Below are positions 1 through 6,847 of a stretch of 44,470 nt of DNA, in pieces. The notes beneath the pieces were generated by a model. It did not search any database. It had not been told where the DNA came from and saw nothing but the letters and a program-made list of their open reading frames with translations. Both the position numbers and the translations under genes were made by a program. Within the stretch, counting starts at the first letter, position 1. Every line of letters starts with the position of its first letter. The stretch covers positions 68,454 to 112,923 of the forward strand of contig NZ_LAHA01000017.1 in NCBI RefSeq assembly GCF_002608075.1. The letters run 5' to 3'. This DNA comes from Nostoc linckia z4 (GTDB taxonomy: Bacteria > Cyanobacteriota > Cyanobacteriia > Cyanobacteriales > Nostocaceae).

Positions 1-21
1 CCAAGAAAGGAATGTTGCAAG

Positions 22-936
22 ATGGGATGTTGCCCAGACAATTCTAATTTAGAGAGACTTCTGAGATTACTTCTTAAAAAAATTGGCTCAGATGATTTAC
101 CTGCTAGCGTACCAAAACTATTAACTAAAAAAGATGCAGGGACTATTCAAATTCAAAATATAGCTGAATTTATCTCTTATACAGTAAAGCAATTGGATGC
201 CTTGGCGGGTAAATACCCCTTAGAAATCAAAATTAAAGATGCTGATTTAACCCAAGAAGGTAATCAAGAAAAGCAAATTTCTTTGCCAAATATTGCAGAA
301 GCTTTAGCAGAGATTATGGGAATTCTCTTAATACTTCAAAGCGAATCAAACGCCAATTTGATTGCTACAACTAACGGCATGATTGAAGCGGGAAGCGCTA
401 AACAAGCAGCATCTTTAGCAGTTGATTATGCTAAGGGGAATGCCGAATATCTTGGCTATAAGGGGAAGCAAATAGAGCGACAAGTCCCCTTCACCTTCAA
501 GCCTGGAGAAGGCCGCTTAGATAAGATGCTGGTGAAAGGAGAGGTGAAAGTAAAGGGTTGGGAGAATGACGATAAAGATGACCTCAATGATGCCCTAGCT
601 CCACTTCTAGAGCTTGCTGCAATGTGGAAAGCGGCCAACTTCAAAAACCTGGGCACTAGCGACCCCCTCGCCAAGCTCAAGGAGATTCTACGAGGTGCTG
701 TTAGCTTATCTGATGAAGCCGACAAACTCGTCAAAAGCAGTGGTTCGCCCACAGACCCCAGTAGCCAGCCCAAAAAGAACGAGTGGGACAGTTTTATCGA
801 AGAGACGGAGCAAGGCTTTATCGCTCAACCAGGGATAACAGATTCAACTAATCCCTATGGCCGTCCTCTGGCGCAGCGCCCGAAAATCCGTGAAATTGGC
901 AATGATACCAGCGATGTAGAAGACCAGGGACAGTAA
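22..936 (+). CDS. Unrecognised 304-aa protein of accessory block
   Basis: I do not recognise this protein. The chosen ATG has an AAAGGA ribosome-binding sequence about 11 bases upstream. The protein is mostly helical in appearance. It has no signal peptide or clear membrane span; residues about 90-115 form a hydrophobic helix rich in Ala, Ile and Leu. The last 60 residues are polar and Pro/Ser/Asp-rich, so probably disordered, and end in a highly acidic tail. A short CxC-type start (MGCCPD) is notable. It precedes two tandem paralogues in the same direction and shares their lack of GCGATCGC sites, so it probably belongs to the same element. The window begins just upstream, so more genes of this element may lie outside. 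Possible roles (virion, conjugation or effector) cannot be separated from the sequence alone. Confidence 0.75.
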   Translation: MGCCPDNSNLERLLRLLLKKIGSDDLPASVPKLLTKKDAGTIQIQNIAEFISYTVKQLDALAGKYPLEIKIKDADLTQEGNQEKQISLPNIAEALAEIMGILLILQSESNANLIATTNGMIEAGSAKQAASLAVDYAKGNAEYLGYKGKQIERQVPFTFKPGEGRLDKMLVKGEVKVKGWENDDKDDLNDALAPLLELAAMWKAANFKNLGTSDPLAKLKEILRGAVSLSDEADKLVKSSGSPTDPSSQPKKNEWDSFIEETEQGFIAQPGITDSTNPYGRPLAQRPKIREIGNDTSDVEDQGQ

Positions 937-937
937 T

Positions 938-1183
938 TTACACATCTGCCGGGGTGATTGCAGTTGTCCCATAGTCTTGTTGTAATAGCCAAAGCCTTTC
1001 GTCTCGAATCTGTTTTCTCACTAATTGTTCGGATAATCCCGTTTGTTCCATGAGGCGGCGGATAAGGTCATATCGGGGTACGTAGTGATAAGACCTACCC
1101 CCGACTTGCCACCCCTTAGCACGTCTGCGACGCATACACCGTTGGCTTTTCGTCCCCATCAAGGGGTAGCAAATTAGCTCCAT
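938..1183 (-). CDS. Small basic protein with HTH-like segment, 81 aa
   Basis: This is a short gene convergent with the 304-aa gene; their stop codons are 1 bp apart. I chose the internal ATG at 1183 (MELICYPLMG) over the longer frame from 1228, whose extra 15 residues look non-coding. The N-terminal third is very basic (RCMRRRRAKGW). The C-terminal part (DLIRRLMEQTGLSEQLVRKQIRDERLW) resembles a helix-turn-helix or a small DNA- or RNA-binding helical hairpin, so a regulatory role is conceivable. This is inference from composition; I do not recognise a family. Its opposite direction within the block makes it a candidate repressor or an independent cargo gene. Confidence 0.5.
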   Translation of the reverse strand: MELICYPLMGTKSQRCMRRRRAKGWQVGGRSYHYVPRYDLIRRLMEQTGLSEQLVRKQIRDERLWLLQQDYGTTAITPADV

Positions 1184-1446
1184 ACTCAGCACTTCCTCCC
1201 TAACTCCAAAAAATGCCCCTTTTGACACCTTGGTACTTTTTTAGCACCCATAGGGTTCTAACAGCTTCCGGCATCGTCTCAGCATGGGTTCAAAGTTGGC
1301 GTTTTCGCTACTGTTTTTAAGTTCATAGCATTATTTATTACTCAATATTTTATTTGACTAGATAGCTGTCATAGCCGTGTTTATTCCCTGGTAGAGACTA
1401 TCTGACCTCGCATAAAGTCGTATTTACTGAAATTGGTTAACAATTT

Positions 1447-2124
1447 ATGCCAAGTTATACCCGCAATAAGAAGCGAGAGGATGTAATTTTTGTTGCTGTC
1501 AACTCTGTAATCAGGTTTGGCTGGAAAAGCAAGGATTTAGCAAGCGTATCAGGCATTTCTCAATCAGATCTGACTAATGATTTAGGACATACTGCTCAAA
1601 ATGCTGTTACTGGTTCTGGTCTGATTTTGGTGATTGGCGCTCAAGCTCCAAAACCAGCTAGAGTTACAAAAAGATTGTCAAATGCCACAGTTGGACAACA
1701 ACAATCAATTTCGACATTTTGCGCTCATGACAAACTAGCCACAGCATTAGGTAAGGGATGGAACTTATCTAAAAATCGTCGGAGTGTAACGCTAAGAGCA
1801 TTGAGCGCCTCCCGTGGCAGCTTAACAGCTATCGCCAAACTATCAGGTGATATTCACTACTGTTTCCCAATGAACAAGGCTGATTTTGAGGCTTACGGTT
1901 CTGAATTGGGACTAGAATCTGCTACCAACATTACAGATACAGAGCGGAATAAACTTGTCTCTGGTTCTTCTAAACCACGTCCTGGGAGAGCTAGCAAGCA
2001 ATTAAGTGATGGTTCCACTTTTTCCAGTTTTTATTCAACAGCAACAGATGTTTCTGCTGTTGGTTACGACATCTTAAGTGAAGAAATTGTACTAGCTGTT
2101 GCTACAGGTGGCGGTGGCAGCTAA
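1447..2124 (+). CDS. Tandem paralogue A, 225 aa, unknown function
   Basis: This is the first of two adjacent paralogues that begin with the same ten residues (MPSYTRNKKR). I judge them roughly 60% identical by eye. The block around residues 70-170 is almost unchanged and includes VGQQQSISTFCA, SVTLRALSASRGSLTAIAKL and YCFPMNKADFE. The N-terminus is very basic, then alternates short hydrophobic strands; there is no signal peptide or membrane helix. This copy ends in a Gly-rich tail (TGGGGS) that its partner lacks. No good ribosome-binding sequence precedes the ATG, and 263 bp without a gene lie upstream, where a promoter would be expected. Duplicated, medium-sized, beta-rich, soluble proteins in an element are often structural subunits, but nothing here proves that. 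Family not recognised. Confidence 0.8.
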   Translation: MPSYTRNKKREDVIFVAVNSVIRFGWKSKDLASVSGISQSDLTNDLGHTAQNAVTGSGLILVIGAQAPKPARVTKRLSNATVGQQQSISTFCAHDKLATALGKGWNLSKNRRSVTLRALSASRGSLTAIAKLSGDIHYCFPMNKADFEAYGSELGLESATNITDTERNKLVSGSSKPRPGRASKQLSDGSTFSSFYSTATDVSAVGYDILSEEIVLAVATGGGGS

Positions 2125-2137
2125 TTTGTTTTGAAAT

Positions 2138-2815
2138 ATGCCAAGTTATACCCGCAATAAAAAACGTTCAGAACTTGTTTTTGTTTTGGTAAACGGATTA
2201 GTTTACTTTGGATTTAAACCCAAAAACTTAACACAATTCTCAGGCATTTCAAGTTCTGATATTACCGCTTTAGGACATATTTTGGCGGACGATGCCAGTG
2301 CTGGATTAATTAAAATAATTGGCGCTCAAGCTCCAAAACCTCCCAAGGTTAAAAAGAAGCTACCTAATGCCAGCGTCGGTCAGCAACAATCAATTTCTAC
2401 GTTTTGTGCTTATAACCAATTGGTTGCGGCAAATGCAGAGGGCTGGAATTTACTTGAAAGTCGCAAAAGCGTTACTTTACGTGCTTTGTCTGCATCTCGT
2501 GGAAGCTTGACAGCTATCGCTAAACTTAGCAATGATTCGCTATATTGTTTCCCCATGAACAAAGCGGATTTTGAAAATTACGGTGGTGAATTAGGCTTGA
2601 GAACTTCAGCGAATTTGACCGATGTAGAACGGAGCAAACTTGTTGCTGGCTCATCTATTCCATACCCAGGACGAGCTAGTAAAAAATTAGATGATGGTTC
2701 AACTTTCTCCAGTTTCTTTTCTACAGAAAAACAAGACTCAATAGCTGAAGCTGGCTATGAAATAGTAAGCGAACAAAAGGTAATGGGTGCAGAACAAGTG
2801 CCATTTTTCCGATGA
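2138..2815 (+). CDS. Tandem paralogue B, 225 aa, unknown function
   Basis: This is the second copy of the tandem pair, starting 13 bp after the first stop codon. Its start region is nearly identical at DNA level to copy A. The central core (GAQAPKP, VGQQQSISTFCAY, SVTLRALSASRGSLTAIAKL, CFPMNKADFE, PGRASKKLDDGSTFSSFFST) is conserved, while the first 60 and last 30 residues diverge. It ends in EQVPFFR rather than a Gly-rich tail. Its stop codon overlaps the ATG of the next gene (ATGA), so it is probably the first member of a coupled operon running to about 5969. Divergence at both ends with a fixed core suggests subfunctional partners, such as two subunits of one assembly; that is inference. 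Confidence 0.8.
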   Translation: MPSYTRNKKRSELVFVLVNGLVYFGFKPKNLTQFSGISSSDITALGHILADDASAGLIKIIGAQAPKPPKVKKKLPNASVGQQQSISTFCAYNQLVAANAEGWNLLESRKSVTLRALSASRGSLTAIAKLSNDSLYCFPMNKADFENYGGELGLRTSANLTDVERSKLVAGSSIPYPGRASKKLDDGSTFSSFFSTEKQDSIAEAGYEIVSEQKVMGAEQVPFFR

Positions 2816-3063
2816 ATTTACAACAAATAGAAACCGAGTCCGGTTTAATCCTTCCCGGACACCCCTTTTTCAACGATTACCTTTATTGCACTCTTCCCCC
2901 CACCTGGCGAAATTTCGCCTTTCACAACCCTGATTTTGCATTTGTCGCCCGCAGTGGCAGCGGCATCTTAGAAGCAGTGACCGAAGACGAAATGGAAGAG
3001 TACCTACAGGGGGGCGAATACGACCAATGGCTAGAGGAATGCGGCGATGACGACGAGGACTGA
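2812..3063 (+). CDS. Small acidic protein, 83 aa
   Basis: The ATG overlaps the stop of paralogue B (ATGA), typical of translational coupling. The protein starts with a polar segment, has a central Pro/Phe/aromatic stretch (PPTWRNFAFHNPDFAF) and ends in a very acidic tail (EECGDDDED). Its base composition is visibly richer in G+C than the AT-rich paralogues before it, so the operon may be mosaic in origin. It shares 17 bp with the next gene in a different frame. It could be a chaperone-like or adaptor partner of its neighbours. I do not recognise a family. Confidence 0.65.
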   Translation: MNLQQIETESGLILPGHPFFNDYLYCTLPPTWRNFAFHNPDFAFVARSGSGILEAVTEDEMEEYLQGGEYDQWLEECGDDDED

Positions 3064-3442
3064 TGATATCGGGGTGTGGAATGACCTCGGCACGGTGCAA
3101 GCCGAGAAAAAGTTGTGGGTCAAGTTCCCTATTACTGCCACCGGAGCGAATGCCACACTCCGCGCATCTTTCCTTTGTTCAGACTGGAACAAGCTTTCTA
3201 GTTATGTCCTTATCCGCCCCAGGTACACCACCGCCAACAGTGACCAGACCGGGGAAGCTATCAGGATTTACCCTGCCACTACCCCGGTTGTTTTTGAAGT
3301 CCCAATCCCTACTGACTTTCAAGAACGTTCGGTTTATTTCCGTGATTTTGAAATATACAAAGTTAGTTGGCGGCGTCCCCGCCTGGTGGGCATTACTCCA
3401 GATGCTATTTTGCAAGTCAAGCTGGAGGAGCTATGGGGTTAG
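3047..3442 (+). CDS. Beta-rich 131-aa protein, unknown
   Basis: The ATG lies inside the end of the 83-aa gene and has GAGGA about 8 bases upstream. The protein reads as alternating short strands with many Trp, Tyr, Phe and Val residues (KKLWVKFPI, SYVLIRPRYTT, VVFEVPIP, VYFRDFEIYKVSW), consistent with a compact beta-sandwich. There is no export signal, membrane helix or obvious catalytic motif. It overlaps the start of the next gene by 10 bp. Such a fold would suit a structural or binding protein. The G+C-rich composition continues from the preceding gene. Family not recognised. Confidence 0.65.
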   Translation: MTTRTDDIGVWNDLGTVQAEKKLWVKFPITATGANATLRASFLCSDWNKLSSYVLIRPRYTTANSDQTGEAIRIYPATTPVVFEVPIPTDFQERSVYFRDFEIYKVSWRRPRLVGITPDAILQVKLEELWG

Positions 3443-5004
3443 CCGATATTGTTGAATCAGCACTTGAATCAAGAGTTGTTCGTTCTGCAATTGGTGAACG
3501 AGTTTTCAACAATTCTTTTGAAGATAGCGAACAAGATGATGAAGGCGGTTTCTTAGGTTGGATTTGGAATGGTGGTAAGCGATTAGTGGGGTTTCTCGCA
3601 GCAGAAGCCGGGAAGTTTATCAGCTTTTCTCTAACAGGATTATGGAGTTTGTTTGTTTCCACGTCCCAATTTATTTGGAACTTCAATTGGAACATGACAG
3701 ACACAGAAATAGACCAACAAATCCAACAAAGATGGAATGCTTTGTCTGGAATGTTGGGAGGAACTCTAGGTAATGCTGTCGGTTATTTGGCTTGTGGGGT
3801 TCTTCCTGGTGCAACTATTTTCGCTTTCAATGAGCCTTTAGGAGCTTATGTTTTAGAAAATGTTGCTGAGGAGATGGCTGAAGAATTTATGTCTAATGTT
3901 GCTGGATTAATTCGCTATACATTCATGAGTGGTGTTCAATCTTTAATCCTTTGGGGATTTAAGAATGTTCGCAAATTCATTAAATCAAATTCAGCATTAG
4001 TTGGGCGGTTGTTTGGTAACAAAGCAGAGAAGTTAGTAAAAGCTTGGGGTTCTGAGGGTTCTAAACCTTGGTCATTTGCAATTGCTGTTGACAATGCTGT
4101 TGAATCTATTCCTAATGAAGCTGTCCGAAATTTTGTTGAAGAGTTCTTAGAGGAAGCCTGGGATGCTTGCGTTGAAGCTGGCTATGTTGTGGCTAATTCT
4201 ATTGATTCATATTTAGCAATGGAGAAGCTTAGACAACAGAATCAGCCACCTTTGGGACGAACTCGATATGTTGAGATTCAACCTGATAGAAGCATTGAAA
4301 ACCAGCGAATTATTTTAGCAGGGCCACAAGAGGCATTAAGACCGGTGATTGTACAAACGCTTACCAATTATCAAATGATGGAAGACAAAGATATTGGTAC
4401 TTTTGTAGGTTCACCAATTGATGAATATCTCAGAGCCAAGCCAAGAAGTATTAGCTTACAAATTCAATTCTTCAGTAACAAAACTCCACCTTGGACAAAA
4501 CGAGGTGATGACCGATTAGTCAGTGCTACTTGCTCTGTCCCAGATATCGACCCGACTAAATTAGATTGGGAAAAAATCAAGCTGGCTTGTGGTGGGGTTA
4601 ATGGTTACCTTTACGGGCGATATCGCGTTACGGGTTTTCTAGATAATGGACGGCAGATGGCGATTTACGCCGCCACTGCTGACGAGGCAGAAGACCGAAT
4701 GAAAGAGTTACTCAAGCTTAGTAAAGCCGAACTGCTCAAGAAGCCCACTATTACTGAAGACCGGACAGAAGATAGCACAGGCAGTTATTTAAAGCAGCCC
4801 GCACGAGTTTATCCTGCTTATTTCACTATTCTCAACCAATATCAAATCCCAGGTGCTGCTGGTAGTGGCATCCCAATTAATGGGAAACGCTATATCCGTA
4901 AAAATGACCGCATTGATTTATGGGTAGAAGCCAAACCTTTGGATTTTGAAGAGAGGATATTAGAATTGCTCAAAAAACCAGGGGCAGAAAACGTTACAAC
5001 TTAG
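3433..5004 (+). CDS. Large bipartite protein, hydrophobic N-half, 523 aa
   Basis: I chose the ATG at 3433 because GGAGGAG lies directly before it; the frame stays open upstream only inside the previous gene. Residues about 38-195 are strongly hydrophobic and Gly/Ala-rich, with several possible membrane or membrane-active helices (segments LGWIW, FISFSLTGLWSLFVSTSQFIW, LGGTLGNAVGYLACGVLPGATIF, MSGVQSLILWGF). Residues about 200-285 are charged helices. The last 240 residues are soluble and mixed alpha/beta. There is no signal peptide. The layout would fit a membrane-penetrating, pore-forming or membrane-anchored structural protein. It is the largest member of the coupled operon and probably central to its job. 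Family not recognised. Confidence 0.75.
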   Translation: MGLADIVESALESRVVRSAIGERVFNNSFEDSEQDDEGGFLGWIWNGGKRLVGFLAAEAGKFISFSLTGLWSLFVSTSQFIWNFNWNMTDTEIDQQIQQRWNALSGMLGGTLGNAVGYLACGVLPGATIFAFNEPLGAYVLENVAEEMAEEFMSNVAGLIRYTFMSGVQSLILWGFKNVRKFIKSNSALVGRLFGNKAEKLVKAWGSEGSKPWSFAIAVDNAVESIPNEAVRNFVEEFLEEAWDACVEAGYVVANSIDSYLAMEKLRQQNQPPLGRTRYVEIQPDRSIENQRIILAGPQEALRPVIVQTLTNYQMMEDKDIGTFVGSPIDEYLRAKPRSISLQIQFFSNKTPPWTKRGDDRLVSATCSVPDIDPTKLDWEKIKLACGGVNGYLYGRYRVTGFLDNGRQMAIYAATADEAEDRMKELLKLSKAELLKKPTITEDRTEDSTGSYLKQPARVYPAYFTILNQYQIPGAAGSGIPINGKRYIRKNDRIDLWVEAKPLDFEERILELLKKPGAENVTT

Positions 5005-5016
5005 GAGTAAATAAAC

Positions 5017-5415
5017 ATGGAAATTATCTTACCAGGATTCAATATTGAAGCGGCAATCGATAGTCAATGGAAGTCTGTTAATGAAAAAGAAAATGCAATC
5101 CAGACTTATAGACTGTCAGCAGAACAAGGAGCAACTGAATTATTAACTAAACAGTTTGAGAATGAACTTAATAGTTGTCTTGATAGTAATATCCAATCAT
5201 CTTTGAATTTGAAGATATTGCCACCTAAAGAAATATCGGTGTTTTCGGTTTGTGCTTATTTTGAATTCAAAGGTGTTGGCTTTTATTTGCGGCGACATCC
5301 TCAAAATTATTGGGAGATATCTTATCAAGAGCAAGTAACACCTGCTTCCGCAGATTTTTTGCAAAAGCAATTGTTATCTGAATTAGGGAAGGTTAAAAAC
5401 GCATCCGTAATATGA
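5017..5415 (+). CDS. Unrecognised 132-aa cytoplasmic protein
   Basis: AGGAGT lies 8 bases before the ATG, one of the clearest ribosome-binding sequences in this block. The first 70 residues look helical and polar. The second half has strand-like aromatic segments (ISVFSVCAYFEFKGVGFYLRRH, NYWEISYQEQ). There is no signal peptide or membrane span. It follows the 523-aa gene by 12 bp, and its stop overlaps the next ATG (ATGA), so all three are likely translated together. It could be a cognate partner, chaperone or immunity-type protein for the large hydrophobic protein upstream, but that is only positional inference. Confidence 0.65.
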   Translation: MEIILPGFNIEAAIDSQWKSVNEKENAIQTYRLSAEQGATELLTKQFENELNSCLDSNIQSSLNLKILPPKEISVFSVCAYFEFKGVGFYLRRHPQNYWEISYQEQVTPASADFLQKQLLSELGKVKNASVI

Positions 5416-5969
5416 AAACTTTTTTTGGAGTTGAACCACCGTCAGCCGTTCCTCCCTCCAAAGGGCTTGTTGTTACGATGGAGGGCACCAATTTAGCTAT
5501 CAGCATAATTGTAGGAACAATTACAATATTAGCTTTGGCAGCTAAAGCTATCACTAAATTTAATCACATAGCTGAGCAAATTCGGGATTTAAATGAATTA
5601 ATTAAAAACCATCAAAAAGAAGAGGGACACGAAAAACTTGTAGCACAAGTTCACGCATTACAAAAAGATTTTGCAAGCTTAGATAAACGATTTGATATAC
5701 ACGGACAAGACTACGTTAACTTCGTAGCGCAAGTTCGCATTTTGCAAAAAGATTTTGCAACCTTAGACAGAAACTTCGGTATACATGGACAGGACTATGT
5801 TAATTACAAAGATGCCACGCTTCTAGCCATACACGGATGTGAAGAACAAGTTGCCCATAAATGGCATCGAGCCGAAGAAGAGTTCGCTAAGGATCGTGCT
5901 GAAATCAAAGACTTAAGATGGTTTCTCGTCAAAAAATTAGATTTTAGAATTCGTGATGACACACACTAG
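5412..5969 (+). CDS. Single-span membrane protein with duplicated coiled coil, 185 aa
   Basis: The start overlaps the previous stop (ATGA); a second in-frame ATG at 5478 is a less likely alternative. Residues about 27-47 form one hydrophobic helix (LAISIIVGTITILALAAKAI), placed to leave a short N-terminal tail. After it comes a long charged helix. Residues 77-104 and 105-132 are a direct duplication (VAQVxxLQKDFAxLDxxFxIHGQDYVN), visible in the DNA as two 84-bp copies. The C-terminus is helical and rich in Lys, Arg and Glu. The shape, a membrane anchor plus a coiled-coil stalk, resembles phage spanin- or holin-like and sensor-anchor proteins, but no specific family is recognised. Confidence 0.7.
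   Translation: MKTFFGVEPPSAVPPSKGLVVTMEGTNLAISIIVGTITILALAAKAITKFNHIAEQIRDLNELIKNHQKEEGHEKLVAQVHALQKDFASLDKRFDIHGQDYVNFVAQVRILQKDFATLDRNFGIHGQDYVNYKDATLLAIHGCEEQVAHKWHRAEEEFAKDRAEIKDLRWFLVKKLDFRIRDDTH
5640..5807 (+). repeat. 84-bp in-frame tandem duplication
   Basis: Two adjacent 84-bp copies (5640-5723 and 5724-5807) encode 28 residues each, with about 20 of 28 residues identical. The unit is a multiple of 7 and of 3, as expected if it lengthens a heptad coiled coil without breaking the frame. Confidence 0.85.
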
Positions 5970-5997
5970 CTCCAGGTGATTGACTTTACCTTGATAA

Positions 5998-6321
5998 ATG
6001 GCAAAGTATAAGACTAACGAAGTAATAGTACTTTCAGCTCTAGAGGAAGATTTACTCACCGTTTTAATGGGTAAGGGCGAGCAGTATGGATTGAAAATTC
6101 TGGAGATAGTTAACCAAGCTAGACAATTGTATAAAATCCCAGAATTAAAAATTGGCTCACTTTACCCGACTCTTCAGCGGATGGAAAAACAAAATTTGAT
6201 AGTGAGCCAACAACTAGAATGCAGACGATATTACAGCATCACTGCGTATGGGAGAGACGCCCTTACCAGCACTAACGCATACCGCAAACAGCTCGCAGAA
6301 TACTCTGGGGATTTAATCTAA
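5998..6321 (+). CDS. PadR-family transcriptional regulator
   Basis: This 107-aa protein has the PadR winged-helix pattern: an N-terminal helix region (LEEDLLTVLMGKGEQYGLKILEIV), the recognition core with GSLYPTLQRMEKQNLI, and the wing (CRRYYSITAYGRDAL). The C-terminal dimerisation helix is short, as in PadR subfamily 2. PadR proteins are usually repressors, often of a neighbouring operon, and respond to small ligands. It lies 28 bp after the 185-aa gene in the same direction and closes the GCGATCGC-free block, so it is a reasonable candidate regulator of that operon. Two hairpins follow the stop codon. Close homologues are numerous in Nostoc genomes, so it might also be an unrelated chromosomal gene. 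Confidence 0.85.
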   Translation: MAKYKTNEVIVLSALEEDLLTVLMGKGEQYGLKILEIVNQARQLYKIPELKIGSLYPTLQRMEKQNLIVSQQLECRRYYSITAYGRDALTSTNAYRKQLAEYSGDLI

Positions 6322-6383
6322 TAAACGCGATCGCTTTAGTCATCTGTCAGTCACTTTGCTTAATGAGAACTAATCTTAATTAA

Positions 6384-6409
6384 CAAAAGCTTGATTTATA
6401 AGGCTTTTG
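6384..6409 (+). terminator. Probable intrinsic terminator after padR
   Basis: CAAAAGC and GCTTTTG form a perfect 7-bp stem with a 12-base loop, 62 bp after the PadR stop, followed by a short T-rich stretch (GCTGTTTTC). The stem is weak in G+C, so termination may be partial. Confidence 0.5.
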
Positions 6410-6428
6410 GCTGTTTTCAGGTAGCCGA

Positions 6429-6458
6429 CAAGTAGCACAAAAGTAGTTTTGCTACTTG
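6429..6458. terminator. Second hairpin after padR
   Basis: CAAGTAGCA pairs with TGCTACTTG, extended by an AAAA/TTTT inner stem with one bulged C. There is no T-run after it on the plus strand. It may back up the preceding hairpin or be a dispersed palindrome. Confidence 0.35.
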
Positions 6459-6529
6459 ATGGGGTGAAATCATTGTGCAGTGCTGGTTATAGCCGCAGTT
6501 ACTTGCAACAGCTTATAAATATTGGCAAA

Positions 6530-6735
6530 AATAGACCTCTTGCAATCAATTGCTTTTTGTAGTCTTGTGGGAAAAGGGAATCATGTTAATGGTTCGACCC
6601 TTCTCTACGAGAGGCTTCTCTACGAGAGGCTTCGCCAACGCCAACGACAAAGCTCAGGACAGGCAAGCTCACCAACCGGGGAAAGGGAAAATACCAAACT
6701 TTCCCACTTTTCCCGACTTCTACAAGCAATCTAAT
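6530..6735. mobile_element. MITE-like element, family 1 copy 1
   Basis: The left end is AATAGACCTCTTGCA, followed by a small hairpin (TTGCAATCAATTGC) and the shared phrase TTGTGGGAAAAGGG. The right part has GGGGAAAGGGAAAA, a pyrimidine-rich mirror and the end CAATCTAATA. The interior contains duplicated CTCTACGAGAGGCTT units. Sibling copies start at 12654, 13815 and 16801 in this window. No coding capacity is evident, so it would move only with help from a transposase elsewhere. Confidence 0.5.
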
Positions 6736-6742
6736 AAATAAA

Positions 6743-6769
6743 AACTCCTAACACAATGTGTTAGGAGTT
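6743..6769 (-). terminator. Strong intrinsic terminator of the hemerythrin gene
   Basis: Read on the minus strand, AACTCCTAAC and GTTAGGAGTT pair perfectly around a short loop (palindrome of 27 bp), then TTTTTATTTATT follows. It lies 79 bp beyond the stop codon of the hemerythrin-domain gene and is a textbook rho-independent terminator. Confidence 0.85.
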
Positions 6770-6847
6770 GCTCTATTTACCTAGCAATTTGGTATTGCAA
6801 TTAAGTCAAATTTATTAAGCGCTATTTTCTATTTTTGAATCTATTAA

